Positions 17,461-27,941 are shown, counted from the stretch's first letter. The stretch: 64,000 nucleotides of DNA from Granulosicoccus sp. (GCA_023300375.1 JALZWO010000059.1:1-64000); one strand, 5' to 3'. Notes: generated by a model not told the origin, from the sequence alone. Translations and numbers: made by a program.

Positions 17461-18567
17461 GTGATGCAAGCAGGCGCAGTTCAAACACAATCTTTACAAA
17501 AGATTAAAGTGCTGATCGTGGACGACTCGGTAACCATTTGCCGGTTCTTGGAAGCCACATTTAACGAAGAACCAGATTGCGAAGTGGTTGGCTATGCATT
17601 AGATCCATTTGAAGCGCGTGATAAAATAAATAAACTGCAGCCGGACGTCATAACATTAGATGTAGAAATGCCCAAAATGGATGGTGTTACATTTCTTAGA
17701 AATTTGATGCGTACGCATCCCATTCCTGTGGTCATGTTTTCTTCACTTACTAATTCAGGTACAACCGCAACTCTTGACTCTCTTGAGGCTGGTGCTATCG
17801 ACTTCATGCCAAAACACAGCGCAAGAAGCGGTGAAAAAATAGAAGATTACATTAAGGAGTTGGTTCGTAAGGTCAAGGCCGCCGCCGAGGTTCAATTGTC
17901 GGCACCTCAAGCTATCCAACACACAACACCTATCCCTGAGCTAGAGACATTGAAAAACAAGCTTGCTCAAGGTGTACGACTGAACACTGATATTAAACGC
18001 CTGATCGCAATAGGATCAAGTACAGGAGGGCCAGAAGCCCTTAGAAAAATACTGAGTCAATTAGACGCCAAAGACTGCGTTTTTGCCATTGCTCAGCACA
18101 TGCCTAGAATATTCATTGAATCGTTCGCAAAGCGTATGAATGAGCAAAGCGCGTTCACAGTCAGTGTTGCCGAGGATGGGCAACCACTATTACCTGGCCA
18201 TGGTTATATTGCTCCTGGTGGCCGACATTTAACATTGGATAACCGTAACGATGGACCTCACTGGAAAGTACTAGACAGCATGAAGATTTCAGGTCATAAA
18301 CCATCGGTAAATGTTTTATTTAAAAGTATGGCCATGCATGCACCAAAGCAATCTATCGGTGTTTTGCTGACTGGCATGGGAGAGGATGGCGCAGAGGGAC
18401 TTAAAGCGATGCGCGATTCAGGGTGTACAACGTTAATACAGAACGAGGCTAGTAGTGTTGTGTGGGGAATGCCAGGTAAGGCTCATAGGTTAGAGGCACA
18501 AGATGAGACTTTGCACCTTGATCAGATAGCCCCTGCACTTAATCGGCTATTACTAGATCTAGGCTAA
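17461..18567 (+). CDS. cheB: CheB protein-glutamate methylesterase (first copy)
   Basis: The 367-368-residue enzyme has an N-terminal receiver (VLIVDDSVTICRFLE; phospho-Asp in VITLDVEMPKMDGV) and a C-terminal methylesterase domain. The catalytic Ser is in AIGSSTGGPEAL, the His in IAQHMPRIF and the Asp in LTGMGEDGAEG. It removes methyl groups from, and deamidates, chemoreceptors when phosphorylated by CheA. GTG and ATG are adjacent at the start, so the protein may begin at either. A second full CheB is encoded 7 kb downstream in the same cluster; the two differ widely in sequence. A 217-bp gap with an inverted repeat separates it from cheA. Confidence 0.93.
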   Translation: MMQAGAVQTQSLQKIKVLIVDDSVTICRFLEATFNEEPDCEVVGYALDPFEARDKINKLQPDVITLDVEMPKMDGVTFLRNLMRTHPIPVVMFSSLTNSGTTATLDSLEAGAIDFMPKHSARSGEKIEDYIKELVRKVKAAAEVQLSAPQAIQHTTPIPELETLKNKLAQGVRLNTDIKRLIAIGSSTGGPEALRKILSQLDAKDCVFAIAQHMPRIFIESFAKRMNEQSAFTVSVAEDGQPLLPGHGYIAPGGRHLTLDNRNDGPHWKVLDSMKISGHKPSVNVLFKSMAMHAPKQSIGVLLTGMGEDGAEGLKAMRDSGCTTLIQNEASSVVWGMPGKAHRLEAQDETLHLDQIAPALNRLLLDLG

Positions 18568-18636
18568 GGTAGTTATTATTAAGATGGGTGCTCATTCAGA
18601 AAATTTTCGGAAAAATACACTAGATTTTATATAACT

Positions 18637-18741
18637 TATTCGTTAGCAAAACACGGTAAGCGCATTGTTCAGTCAATGAAACGGGTGTCGATAAATGTTT
18701 AGGAAAAAAACAAACTTTGACAAGTTGCCCGCTAACGAATA
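18637..18741. repeat. 11-bp perfect inverted repeat upstream of cheA
   Basis: TATTCGTTAGC (18637-18647) and its exact reverse complement GCTAACGAATA (18731-18741) flank 83 bp in the cheB-cheA gap. It could be a paired operator or the stem of a long leader structure; the arms are too far apart for a terminator and no T-run follows. Confidence 0.65.
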
Positions 18742-18784
18742 CGTGTAAGTAAACGGTCAAAGTGAGACACCGAGAACGTAAAGA

Positions 18785-21550
18785 ATGGTCGATATTCTCC
18801 AAGAATTTCTGTTAGAAAGTCGTGAAGGCCTTGATCAACTAGATCAAGATTTTATTGGCCTAGAGAAAGATCCCGGTGACATGGGAACCCTTGCCAGTGT
18901 GTTTCGAACCATACACACGATAAAGGGTAGTTGTGGCTTCCTTGGGTTTGCGACGTTAGAGGGCGTTGCTCATATGGGAGAAAATATCCTTGATCGATTA
19001 CGCAACAACGATTTTTCTCTGAATGAGCAGATGACCAGTCTTTTGTTGGAGATGGTCGATGCGATTCGTGAACAGTTAGATTTGATTGCCGCCACCGGCA
19101 GTGATGGTGGTGATTATCAGTCGCTGGTATCCCGGCTTGAAGCTCTAGGTAACGACCTACCTTTAGATGGCGCCCCTAATGAAATCAATGATAATTCAAA
19201 CGATGTGAGTACCCCTATCACAATGGCTACAGAAGTACTTGAGCTTGAGCTGGAAGAAAACGACACCGAGGAGCCGGTGGTTGTAGAACTTGACGAAGAA
19301 ATGAAAGAGGTTCTAAAAGATTTTCTCCAAGAGAGCTTTGAGAATCTTGACATTGTTGATAGTGAATTAATAGAACTAGAAGAGCAGCCTGATAATCGAG
19401 ATATGCTTTCATCGATATTTAGATCGATGCATACCATAAAAGGAACGTGTGGTTTCTTTGGGTTTGACAAGCTTGAAAAGGTAACTCACATTGGTGAAAA
19501 CCTGCTTGTGAAGCTACGTGATGGTGAATACAGCATGAATGAGCAAATCGCTACTGGATTGTTGGCGATGGTAGATGCAGTTCGCGCTATGCTGCATGAG
19601 ATAAGTGCTCATGGTCATGACGGAAGAAAGAACTACAAGCAGTTGATACAACTGTTGAGCGAGCTAAAGAGCAACGGCAAACTAGACACCGCTGAGCTAA
19701 TACAAAAGCCTTCTAAAACAACACCAGTTAATGCAACGCAAGAGCCTATAAAAGATATGTCTGGCTCAACTGTGGAGACATCAAAGCCTATAGAAGTCGC
19801 ATCCCCAGAGGCCTCGTCCACAGCCAAGCCGCAGGGAGCTGATAAAAGTACGGGTGCACAAGTTTCAGGTAATGCAGTTGAAGCTTCAATACGAGTAGAT
19901 GTGCCCGTGTTGGATTCATTGATGAATCTTGTAGGTGAGCTGGTACTGGCTCGAAATCAGATTGTTGAGTATGTGGGGATTCATGAAAACGTGCAAGTTG
20001 TTGCTGCAGCGCAGCGATTGAACTTGATCACCAGTGAGCTCCAAGAAGGTGTCATGCAAACCCGAATGCAACCTATACACAGTGTATGGGCCAAATTACC
20101 GCGGGTTGTACGCGATCTTTCACGCGCATGCGGCAAGCAAATTCGTGTGGAGATGGAGGGCAAATCCACCGAGCTCGATAAGTCACTTATTGAGGCCATG
20201 AAAGACCCAATAACACACCTGGTGAGAAACTCAGTGGATCATGGTATTGAGACACCGGAAGCCAGAGTGGCCGCTGGCAAACCAGCCGAGGGTGTTTTGA
20301 TGCTCAGAGCATTTCACGAAGGTGGTCAAGTACATATTGAAATATCAGATGATGGGGGCGGCATTCCAGCACATAGAATAAAAAATAAGGCCATAGAGAA
20401 CGGTGTGGTTAGTGCTGAACAAGCAAGCAAAATGACTGATTCGGAAGCTTGCAAAATGATCTTCCTGCCTGGTTTGTCAACTGCGGAGGAGGTCACTAAC
20501 ATCTCTGGTCGTGGTGTGGGAATGGATGTTGTAAAAACGAACATCGAGAAAATTAGCGGTACTATTGATCTGGACACAGAGATTGGCCGTGGCACTACCT
20601 TTAAAATTCGTGTTCCCCTAACGCTAGCAATAGTGCCCGCTCTCATAGTGTCAACGGGGCAGCAACGATTTGCTATTCCGCAAATTAATTTGATTGAGCT
20701 AATACGGGTCGATGAAGATCAGCAAAGTGATGCAATTGAAAACATTCAAGGTTGTCCGGTTCACAGGTTAAGAGGTCAATTGTTACCTCTAGTGTATTTA
20801 CAAAAAGAACTAAAATTACCTGATCAACGAAGTGGCGCTTTGAATATTGTAGTTTTGCAAGCTGAGAAGCGGCGATTCGGACTTGTTGTGGATCAGATAA
20901 ACGATACCCAAGAAATTGTGGTTAAGCCCTTGGCAGATGCCCTTAAAAGTATCCCAGTGTTTGCTGGTGCCACCATCATGGGAGATGGTCGAGTGGCGTT
21001 GATACTAGACACCTTAGGTATAGGCCATCGTGCTCGAGTTATAGGTGATGCCGCGAAGAACACATCTAAGAATGTTGCGCTAGAAGGTGGTGAGAATAGT
21101 CGACCGAGTGAATCGCTATTGCTTGTTAATACATCAGGTAAGAGCCGGCTTGCAATTCCCCTAAATCAAGTTGCACGTTTAGAACAGTTTGAAGTAGATC
21201 AGACTGAAATGGCCGGCAACATAAACGTTGTCCAGTATCGCGGTCAGATTTTACCTCTTATAAAATTATCAGATTTTCTACATGATAGGCGTGCATCTAA
21301 TGGAGATGAAGAGCCGCTTAGCGATCAGATACAAGTGGTGGTGTTTGGTGAAGAAGGTATGCAGGTTGGTTTAATTGTAAAAGAAATAATTGACGTGGTT
21401 GATGAGGTTTTGCAAGTAAGAGGCAAATCCAGTAGGCCAGGTGTGATTGGAACTGCGGCTATACAAGGGCAGGTTACTGAATTGTTTGATGCTGCTGCAT
21501 TTACCACTAGTTCTCAAGAACTGTTACTTGGACTTGGAGAAGCTGCGTGA
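18785..21550 (+). CDS. cheA: CheA histidine kinase with tandem Hpt and tandem CheW-like domains
   Basis: This 921-residue cytoplasmic kinase phosphorylates CheY and CheB in response to receptors. In order: Hpt1 (phospho-His44 in TIHTIKGSCGF), an acidic linker, Hpt2 (His216 in SMHTIKGTCGF), a low-complexity linker with no clear P2 domain, the P3 dimerisation helix (DSLMNLVGELVLARNQ), the P4 ATPase (HLVRNSVDHGIE, ISDDGGGIP, GRGVGMDVVKTNI), and two CheW-like domains in a row (about 625-755 and 775-915). The usual CheA has one Hpt and one P5. The Hpt copies are similar along their whole length, so they look like an internal duplication. It overlaps cheW by four bases (GTGA). Confidence 0.95.
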   Translation: MVDILQEFLLESREGLDQLDQDFIGLEKDPGDMGTLASVFRTIHTIKGSCGFLGFATLEGVAHMGENILDRLRNNDFSLNEQMTSLLLEMVDAIREQLDLIAATGSDGGDYQSLVSRLEALGNDLPLDGAPNEINDNSNDVSTPITMATEVLELELEENDTEEPVVVELDEEMKEVLKDFLQESFENLDIVDSELIELEEQPDNRDMLSSIFRSMHTIKGTCGFFGFDKLEKVTHIGENLLVKLRDGEYSMNEQIATGLLAMVDAVRAMLHEISAHGHDGRKNYKQLIQLLSELKSNGKLDTAELIQKPSKTTPVNATQEPIKDMSGSTVETSKPIEVASPEASSTAKPQGADKSTGAQVSGNAVEASIRVDVPVLDSLMNLVGELVLARNQIVEYVGIHENVQVVAAAQRLNLITSELQEGVMQTRMQPIHSVWAKLPRVVRDLSRACGKQIRVEMEGKSTELDKSLIEAMKDPITHLVRNSVDHGIETPEARVAAGKPAEGVLMLRAFHEGGQVHIEISDDGGGIPAHRIKNKAIENGVVSAEQASKMTDSEACKMIFLPGLSTAEEVTNISGRGVGMDVVKTNIEKISGTIDLDTEIGRGTTFKIRVPLTLAIVPALIVSTGQQRFAIPQINLIELIRVDEDQQSDAIENIQGCPVHRLRGQLLPLVYLQKELKLPDQRSGALNIVVLQAEKRRFGLVVDQINDTQEIVVKPLADALKSIPVFAGATIMGDGRVALILDTLGIGHRARVIGDAAKNTSKNVALEGGENSRPSESLLLVNTSGKSRLAIPLNQVARLEQFEVDQTEMAGNINVVQYRGQILPLIKLSDFLHDRRASNGDEEPLSDQIQVVVFGEEGMQVGLIVKEIIDVVDEVLQVRGKSSRPGVIGTAAIQGQVTELFDAAAFTTSSQELLLGLGEAA

Positions 21551-22017
21551 GCCAAACTACATCACAAAAATATTGTACTTTTTACCTTGATAAATACTAC
21601 TTTGGTATTGAGGTTGAACAGGTACAAGAAATCATTAGATTTCAGGAAATAACTCCAGTTGCGTTGGCACCAAAAGTTGTAAAAGGGTTGATTAATTTGC
21701 GTGGACAAATAGTGACGGCTGTAGATTTACGGTGTTTGCTAGAGCTACCAGATCGTGAAGAGGGTAAGGTCCCTATGAATATTGTCGTTAGAACCCCATT
21801 AGGTGCATTCAGTTTACTGGCTGATCGAATTGGTGACGTGCTGGGGCTCGCTGATGACAGCTTTGAGTCACCACCTGACAATCTCTCTGGCATGGCTGGT
21901 GAGTTGATTGAACGTGCCTATAAGCTTGACGGGAAACTATTGCTGACAATGGCTATTAGCAAACTTGTCAGCGCAGAAGTCTTGAATCGTACAGAAGTTG
22001 CTGCAGAAGCGGCATGA
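21547..22017 (+). CDS. cheW: CheW chemotaxis coupling protein
   Basis: The 156-residue adaptor links receptors to CheA. It reads YCTFYLDKYYFGIEVEQVQEII and VKGLINLRGQIVTAVDLRCLLEL, the standard CheW beta-barrel motifs. It starts at a GTG that overlaps the cheA stop, so it is translationally coupled and likely made in fixed ratio to CheA. The MCP gene follows after about 40 bp. Confidence 0.93.
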   Translation: MSQTTSQKYCTFYLDKYYFGIEVEQVQEIIRFQEITPVALAPKVVKGLINLRGQIVTAVDLRCLLELPDREEGKVPMNIVVRTPLGAFSLLADRIGDVLGLADDSFESPPDNLSGMAGELIERAYKLDGKLLLTMAISKLVSAEVLNRTEVAAEAA

Positions 22018-22058
22018 AAAACTTAGTGTCTGGCAGCTGGACAAAGGGAATTCATTAA

Positions 22059-24860
22059 ATGTTATCTCTAGGGATACGATCCAAGTTACTAGTAGCTTTT
22101 GGTTGTGTGATGGCAACAACCCTTGTGGCCAGTGCTATCGCATTTATTTCGTATGCCCGAGTAGGGGACTCGCTAGAAAACATCACTCAAAAGAGCGTTC
22201 CTCTTATGGTTGAATCCATGGAGTTATCGCAGCTTTCTGCAGAGTTTGGCGCCAGAATTCCATTGTTGGCACGTGCTACGACTATTGCTGAGGCTGAAAA
22301 TCAGCACCAGCTAATCATTGGATCCTTGAGAAAATCCTCTCGTATTATTGAATCAAAAATTGCGAACGGCATTAACTTGTCTGATTCAAAGCAAATTCAG
22401 CTTGATCTGGCTGAGCGAGAGAATAATGTAGAAAAATTATATTTCCTGACCAGAAATATGATTTCTGACACAAGCAAAGTTCAGGTGGCTGCAATAAATG
22501 CAGATGAGCAGCTGTTGGCAATTGATAAAAACTTGCTAACCATCGTTGATAAAACAACATCGAGATTTATGAAGTCAGCAAAACGTATTGCACAGCAAAG
22601 TGGTGCGGGAGTTGACATCGTACTTAATCAGTATATTGACTCAATGGTAGCAACTGTCAAATTAGAGGCTGAGGTTAGGCAGCTTGTGGAACATATAAGA
22701 ATACTACTTTCTGCAAACAGCGAAGTCGAAATTAGAGACGGTAAATTAGCAATCCCAGCGATGCTTAAAACTATTACTGAACTTGACTCAAGGGTAGATA
22801 AAACGAGAATTGAAAACAAGACTGAATACTACGATTTACTCATAAATTTGCGTAGTCTAGCCGAGGGCAAATCAGGTATTCAGAGTGTGGCCCCGGCAGG
22901 TAGAAAAACTCAGGAAGTACTTAATCTATCAACGGAATTAGATCAGATCCGGAACATCGCAGAAAGAATTCTTTTGCCCATTGTTGATGATATTTATGCT
23001 GATGCCCTTCGTATCGGCTCGACTCTTCACAATCGTGTCAATACAGAAATGCCACAATTAATGAGCTCCGGGGTTGACAACTTGGTGGCTTCTCTACAGC
23101 TTCGGGTTGAGTTGAATACCATTGCAGGTGTTGTTGCCCAAGTGCCCAATGTGGTTGATGTACAAGGCATTGAATTTTTAAAAGCAAGACATCTGAAAGC
23201 TGCTGAGGCTATTGCTACGGATAGGCCTTTGTTGGAACAAATTAGAGGTATGTCAGCAATATTCGATGACATCGATGTCGTTCTACAGCAATTTGATTCA
23301 GCTGAAAGCGTTGCCGTATTACGCATAAGGACGATTGCAACTGCCGGTGTGATCTCTAAAATGGTAGAAACTATTCTTGCTGAACAGACAGATGCAGTTA
23401 TTCGACTGGTTGGCAATGTGCGTGCAAGCCAAGCTGATGTAGATGATGCTGGCAATGCAGTTAACCGTTTAATCGTATCTAGCCAAATACAGCTTGTGTT
23501 AGTGGCATTTGTAAGCATGCTGATAACGGCTCTCGTGTATTGGCTTGTGGTTTCGCGAACCATTTTGCAGCGCTTAATTCGTATTATTGATGCGCTACGA
23601 GCTTTGGCTGAGGGAAACTACGACGTTAACGTTGATGGTCGTGGTGTCGATGAGCTCTCAAGTCTAGCGCGTACCGTGGAGGTCTTTAAGCACAATGGAC
23701 TAGAGGCATCGCGACTTCAGGAAGAACAAGTGACATTAGAAAAAGCCAAGAAGGCTCAGAAAGAACTTCAACTACAAGCTGAACGTCGTGAGCAAGCTGA
23801 TAGAGATCAACGACATTCAGATGAACGTGTGTTGGCCAAAAAACAACAAGAATCCGCAAATGAATTACAGCGCCGGGTAGATGAGCTTTTGGTGGCAGTT
23901 AGCGCTGCTGCCAATGGAAATTTAGAGCATCCTATAGATACAAGAGGTGAGGATGTTGCAGCTCAAATGGGTAGCGCACTAAATCAGCTTTTTACAGAGC
24001 TGCGTAGAAGTATGTCTGATATAGATGTAAATGCAACGCAGCTCGCAAGTGCCTCTAAAAGCCTGAATGCTTTGTCAGTCGATATGAACGAGACAGTGAG
24101 TTCGAATACACAGAGTGCTCGTGAAGCCACTCATATCACGAAAGAAGTGGGAGCAGGTGTGGACAGTGTGGCTGGTGCCACTGAGCAAATGAGCTCTTCA
24201 ATTAAAAAAATTGCCCAGAATGCGACGGTTGCAGAATCTGTTGCAAACGAAGCGGTGATAATCGCTAAGGATACAGATGCTACCGTTCGAAAGTTGGCAG
24301 AAAGTAGTGCTGGAATAGGAACAGTAATAAAGGATATTACCTCGATTGCTGAGCAAACTAATCTTCTAGCACTGAATGCCACTATCGAGGCGGCTAGAGC
24401 AGGAGATGCAGGAAAGGGTTTTGCGGTGGTAGCCAATGAGGTCAAAGAGCTGGCGAAAGAGACAGCAAAGGCTACTGAAAAAATTGAATCAAGAATCAGT
24501 GATATTCAAAGCGACACAGATTCAGCAGTAAACGCTATAGGTTCGATAGGGAATATCATCGAAAAAATTAGCACTATCCAATCAACCATTGCAATAGCAG
24601 TTGATGAACAAGCGACCGTTACGCAGGAAATTAGTCGTTCGATAATTAAAACTGCCGATGGCACCGAGGCCATAGCATCGGTGATTCAAGTCGTCGCAGA
24701 GAAGGCTTTGGTTAATCAACAAGCCTCAGATGACATTGGTGCGGCTGCAGCAGATCTTTCTGATACGGCTGGGCGGCTTCAACAATTAGTGAAACGCTTT
24801 ACAGCGTCAAAGCTAGAGGAACAAGATTCCTCTGATAACGCTTTGAGCAAGGTAGCTTAA
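22059..24860 (+). CDS. Methyl-accepting chemotaxis protein with large periplasmic sensor
   Basis: The 933-residue receptor has a first membrane helix at about residues 8-30, an unusually long helical periplasmic region of around 440 residues, a second membrane helix ([19 protein letters not shown]), a HAMP domain, a coiled coil rich in Glu, Gln and Arg, a second HAMP-like unit ([20 protein letters not shown]), and the signalling hairpin. The tip [31 protein letters not shown] is canonical. No C-terminal CheR-tethering pentapeptide is present. The sensor part has no recognised fold beyond helical bundles. It is co-directional with cheW and cheY and is probably the cognate receptor of this pathway. 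Confidence 0.93.
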   Translation: MLSLGIRSKLLVAFGCVMATTLVASAIAFISYARVGDSLENITQKSVPLMVESMELSQLSAEFGARIPLLARATTIAEAENQHQLIIGSLRKSSRIIESKIANGINLSDSKQIQLDLAERENNVEKLYFLTRNMISDTSKVQVAAINADEQLLAIDKNLLTIVDKTTSRFMKSAKRIAQQSGAGVDIVLNQYIDSMVATVKLEAEVRQLVEHIRILLSANSEVEIRDGKLAIPAMLKTITELDSRVDKTRIENKTEYYDLLINLRSLAEGKSGIQSVAPAGRKTQEVLNLSTELDQIRNIAERILLPIVDDIYADALRIGSTLHNRVNTEMPQLMSSGVDNLVASLQLRVELNTIAGVVAQVPNVVDVQGIEFLKARHLKAAEAIATDRPLLEQIRGMSAIFDDIDVVLQQFDSAESVAVLRIRTIATAGVISKMVETILAEQTDAVIRLVGNVRASQADVDDAGNAVNRLIVSSQIQLVLVAFVSMLITALVYWLVVSRTILQRLIRIIDALRALAEGNYDVNVDGRGVDELSSLARTVEVFKHNGLEASRLQEEQVTLEKAKKAQKELQLQAERREQADRDQRHSDERVLAKKQQESANELQRRVDELLVAVSAAANGNLEHPIDTRGEDVAAQMGSALNQLFTELRRSMSDIDVNATQLASASKSLNALSVDMNETVSSNTQSAREATHITKEVGAGVDSVAGATEQMSSSIKKIAQNATVAESVANEAVIIAKDTDATVRKLAESSAGIGTVIKDITSIAEQTNLLALNATIEAARAGDAGKGFAVVANEVKELAKETAKATEKIESRISDIQSDTDSAVNAIGSIGNIIEKISTIQSTIAIAVDEQATVTQEISRSIIKTADGTEAIASVIQVVAEKALVNQQASDDIGAAAADLSDTAGRLQQLVKRFTASKLEEQDSSDNALSKVA

Positions 24861-24953
24861 GTACATACATATGAGCAGGAAATAATTGAATCTGTTGTCA
24901 GCGTAACCGGTAATACCGTTACTTTGTTATTAGACTAATTAGAGAAGTTCGTT

Positions 24954-25340
24954 ATGTCATTACCACAAGCTCATGCACTAATTATTGATGATTCGCGCGT
25001 AATGCGAGCGATCTTGAGACGTATTCTTACTAACACAGGTTTCAAGATATCAGAAGCTGTCAACGGCCTGGAAGGTCTAGAGCGCCTGACACTGAATGAC
25101 GATATTTCAATATGCTTGGTTGATTGGAATATGCCAGAGATGAATGGTTATGAATTTGTTAAGGCGGTTCGTAGCGATAAAAGTAACAAACATATCTGGC
25201 TAATGATGGTAACCACAGAAACAGAAATGTCGCGCGTAGTAAAAGCCATGGCTGCTGGTGCGAATGAGTATGTCATGAAGCCTTTTACTGATGATGTCAT
25301 CGTTGATAAGTTACGTTTACTTGGTTTAGTTGCGGCTTGA
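24954..25340 (+). CDS. cheY: CheY-type response regulator
   Basis: The 128-residue receiver has the acidic pair in LIIDDSRVMRAILRR, phospho-Asp in CLVDWNMPEMNGYEF, switch Thr in MMVTTETE and Lys in YVMKPFTDD. This is close to CheY. It should carry the signal from CheA to the motor or other output. It follows the MCP after 93 bp, which contain a weak imperfect hairpin (GTAACCGGTA/TACCGTTAC). The next gene, cheB, starts directly after its stop. Confidence 0.9.
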   Translation: MSLPQAHALIIDDSRVMRAILRRILTNTGFKISEAVNGLEGLERLTLNDDISICLVDWNMPEMNGYEFVKAVRSDKSNKHIWLMMVTTETEMSRVVKAMAAGANEYVMKPFTDDVIVDKLRLLGLVAA

Positions 25341-25341
25341 C

Positions 25342-26499
25342 ATGAAAAACAAGCGCGTGCTAGTTGTTGATGATTCCTATTTATATCAACAATTGTTTTC
25401 TAATGCTATTGACGCTGCGGATGGACTAGAGGTAGTCGGTATTGCCGCCAATGGAAAAATTGCATTAGAAAAAATACATCAATTAGTACCCGATCTTGTA
25501 CTGTTGGATATCTTAATGCCAGAAATGGATGGCATACAGACACTGATGGCGATCCGTAAAGACTGGCCATCGGTACGTGCCATTATGGTTAGCTCGCTAA
25601 CCTCCGAGGGGTCAGAGGCCGCATTGGATGCTTTGGCATTAGGTGCGTGTGAATACGCTAACAAACCTGATACAGCCAATGGTATTGAGAGCATTAAGTC
25701 CGAGTTGAAAATTGATCTTGTGCCCAAGGTATTAGCATTGTGTGGTGTTGAGGATTCTGCATTTAACAGGCTAAAAACTGTTGCTAGAAATAAGGGTCAG
25801 CAATTGGATTTGCTGCGGCAGAACACATCGTCTGCTTGCGGCCAGGGCGGCAATATTGATATCGTGGCTATCGGTATATCAACAGGCGGTCCTGATGCAC
25901 TGTCAAAAATACTGTCGAATTTACCGGCCGATATTGGTGTTCCTATTGTAATCGTGCAGCACATGCCGCCTCAATTCACTAGCAAACTGGCCAAGCGATT
26001 GAATTCGGTTAGTGCACTGGAAGTCGTGGAAGCCACGGCAAACGACAAGCTTCTAGCAGGAAAGGTTTTTATTGCACCCGGTGATTACCATATGGTTTTG
26101 ACCCAATCGGATGATGATGTCGTGATTGAATTGAACCAAGAGGCACTTGAGAATTCATGTCGTCCATCTGTTGATCCACTATTTCGATCGATTCCAAAAA
26201 TATATGGAAAAAAGTGTCTAGGAGTGATTTTGACAGGTATGGGTGGAGATGGTCTGTTCGGTTGTGAGGTATTGGTCAAGGCTGGGTGTCCGGTTATTGT
26301 CCAAGATAAAGAGACGTCGATTGTTTGGGGAATGCCCAAGTTGGTTTTAGAAGCTGGTCTTGCACAGCGGGTAGTACCAATAGAGCATATGGCAAATGAA
26401 ATTGTTCATTGGGTGGGTCGTCAACCGATAGTTGGGAGCCCATTTGATCAAACGCCTCCTCTTCGTTATCCCATAGGTAAGCCAGGGAGAGTCGCATGA
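25342..26499 (+). CDS. cheB: CheB protein-glutamate methylesterase (second copy)
   Basis: This second CheB has 385 residues with receiver (VLVVDDSYLYQQL; phospho-Asp in LVLLDILMPEMDGI) and methylesterase domains. The catalytic triad is intact: Ser in AIGISTGGPDAL, His in IVQHMPPQF and Asp in LTGMGGDGLFG. The ORF track begins at a TTG inside cheY; the ATG at 25342 just past the cheY stop is preferred. It overlaps cheR by four bases (ATGA). With cheR it forms the adaptation pair of the cluster, which makes the role of the first CheB an open question. Confidence 0.92.
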   Translation: MKNKRVLVVDDSYLYQQLFSNAIDAADGLEVVGIAANGKIALEKIHQLVPDLVLLDILMPEMDGIQTLMAIRKDWPSVRAIMVSSLTSEGSEAALDALALGACEYANKPDTANGIESIKSELKIDLVPKVLALCGVEDSAFNRLKTVARNKGQQLDLLRQNTSSACGQGGNIDIVAIGISTGGPDALSKILSNLPADIGVPIVIVQHMPPQFTSKLAKRLNSVSALEVVEATANDKLLAGKVFIAPGDYHMVLTQSDDDVVIELNQEALENSCRPSVDPLFRSIPKIYGKKCLGVILTGMGGDGLFGCEVLVKAGCPVIVQDKETSIVWGMPKLVLEAGLAQRVVPIEHMANEIVHWVGRQPIVGSPFDQTPPLRYPIGKPGRVA

Positions 26500-27311
26500 G
26501 TGAGATATCCGCTTCGGATTTTGATTTTGTTTGCTCGCTGGTTTATAAGTCATCAGCTATCGCCATCGATACTGATATGAAGTACTTGGTAGAGTCGCGT
26601 CTTACGTCTCTTTTGCGTAAAACTGATTTTGCTGATATACCCGCCTTGTTACTGGGATTACGCACAACCGCTAATCCAGAGCTAGCTGAGAGCGTGGTAG
26701 ACGCTATGACCACAAACGAGACATCGTTTTTTCGTGATTCGCATCCGTTTACTATGCTATGCGAGGATGTACTTCCAGACATTGCACGATCGCATTCGGA
26801 TACCATTACTATTTGGTGTGCCGCGTGTTCAACTGGTCAAGAGCCATACACCATAGCAATGTCAATTCTTGAAAATTGTCCGCAAATAGCGTCGCGTGTT
26901 CGAATCAAGGCAACGGATATTTCCAAAGAGGTCGTTACCAAAGCTGAGACTGGGCGATACAGTCGCCTAGAAGTTAACCGCGGCCTACCGGTGCAACACC
27001 TACCTAAGTACTTTGTACGGCAGGGGCTTCATTGGGACGTCAATAGTACGTTGCGCAATATGGTGAGCTTTAAACAATTGAATTTATTTGGCAACTGGGA
27101 TGATTTGCCCATGATGGACATCATATTTCTGCGTAATGTCTTAATCTATTTTGCTCCAGAGGATAAAGCCAAGGTTTTACAAAGTACTGCAAAAATACTA
27201 AAACCTGATGGCTGTCTTTTTCTTGGACTGTCAGAGACAACACTTAATTTGAATACTGACTACAAACGAGTTACGACAGATCACAGTCATTATTACAAAA
27301 TCACCGAGTAA
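26496..27311 (+). CDS. cheR: CheR chemoreceptor methyltransferase
   Basis: This S-adenosylmethionine-dependent enzyme methylates glutamates on chemoreceptors. The 271-residue protein has the N-terminal helical domain with TTNETSFFRDSHPF, then the SAM fold with IWCAACSTGQEPYTIAM, IKATDISKEVV and IFLRNVLIYF. It is coupled by a 4-bp overlap to cheB. With no CheR-tethering pentapeptide on the neighbouring MCP, it probably acts without tethering. Confidence 0.94.
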   Translation: MSEISASDFDFVCSLVYKSSAIAIDTDMKYLVESRLTSLLRKTDFADIPALLLGLRTTANPELAESVVDAMTTNETSFFRDSHPFTMLCEDVLPDIARSHSDTITIWCAACSTGQEPYTIAMSILENCPQIASRVRIKATDISKEVVTKAETGRYSRLEVNRGLPVQHLPKYFVRQGLHWDVNSTLRNMVSFKQLNLFGNWDDLPMMDIIFLRNVLIYFAPEDKAKVLQSTAKILKPDGCLFLGLSETTLNLNTDYKRVTTDHSHYYKITE

Positions 27312-27323
27312 GAGACTCACCTT

Positions 27324-27773
27324 ATGAGCATCATTAGCGAAGAAGACATACAGGAAATTGTTGAGACAGTCTGGATGACAGTGCTTGATCTACCCATACA
27401 AGTTAGCCGAGATTATGATTTATCAACGGATAACTGTCTGGGCGCCGAGATCAAAATCAGTGGTGCTTGGAATGGAGTTGTTGCTGTTAGGGCAAGCAGG
27501 GTATTCCTAGTCTATGCTGCGTCGTTGATGTTCAGCTGCGCGCAGAGCGATGTCAATGATAGTGATTGTGCAGATACCTTGACTGAGCTGACGAATATGT
27601 TGGGTGGTACGGTTAAATGTTTGCTCCCAGAAATTTGTGATTTATCTTTACCCACTATAGGAATTGATACGCTAAATACCAACGATGCGAGCTGGGTAGG
27701 ATTTGATTGCGCAGATAGCCTTGTAGCCGTGTGTGTTTCAGTGATGTCAGATGATCACGAAATAGCGGCATAA
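27324..27773 (+). CDS. CheX-like CheY phosphatase domain protein
   Basis: The 149-residue protein matches the CheX/CheC/FliY type: a short N-terminal helix, a beta-strand pair (EIKISGAWNGVVAVRASRVF) and the helix DTLTELTNMLGGTVKCLLPE, whose E-x-x-N and G-G spacing is the phosphatase motif that attacks phospho-CheY. It lies 12 bp after cheR and should terminate signalling, taking the place of CheZ, which is not in the window. The remaining C-terminal part is weakly conserved. Confidence 0.78.
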   Translation: MSIISEEDIQEIVETVWMTVLDLPIQVSRDYDLSTDNCLGAEIKISGAWNGVVAVRASRVFLVYAASLMFSCAQSDVNDSDCADTLTELTNMLGGTVKCLLPEICDLSLPTIGIDTLNTNDASWVGFDCADSLVAVCVSVMSDDHEIAA

Positions 27774-27941
27774 AGTCGTTATCGATACTGCTAGTTTTGG
27801 TTGATAAAATTCAAATAGAAAGACTGTAGCCCAAACACAACAGCTCTAAATACTCTAAACTTAAAGAGTCAGCACAGGCAATTTTTATTCTTGCTCGGCG
27901 CTGGCTGTTGACTTTACGTTTAGCATTTGTTGGAGAGCATT

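Noticed and set aside
18668-18694. Sigma-28 promoter (GTCGATAA) before cheA
   Set aside because: The -10-like element fits 7 of 8 bases but the -35 position matches only about half, so it was not listed as a feature.
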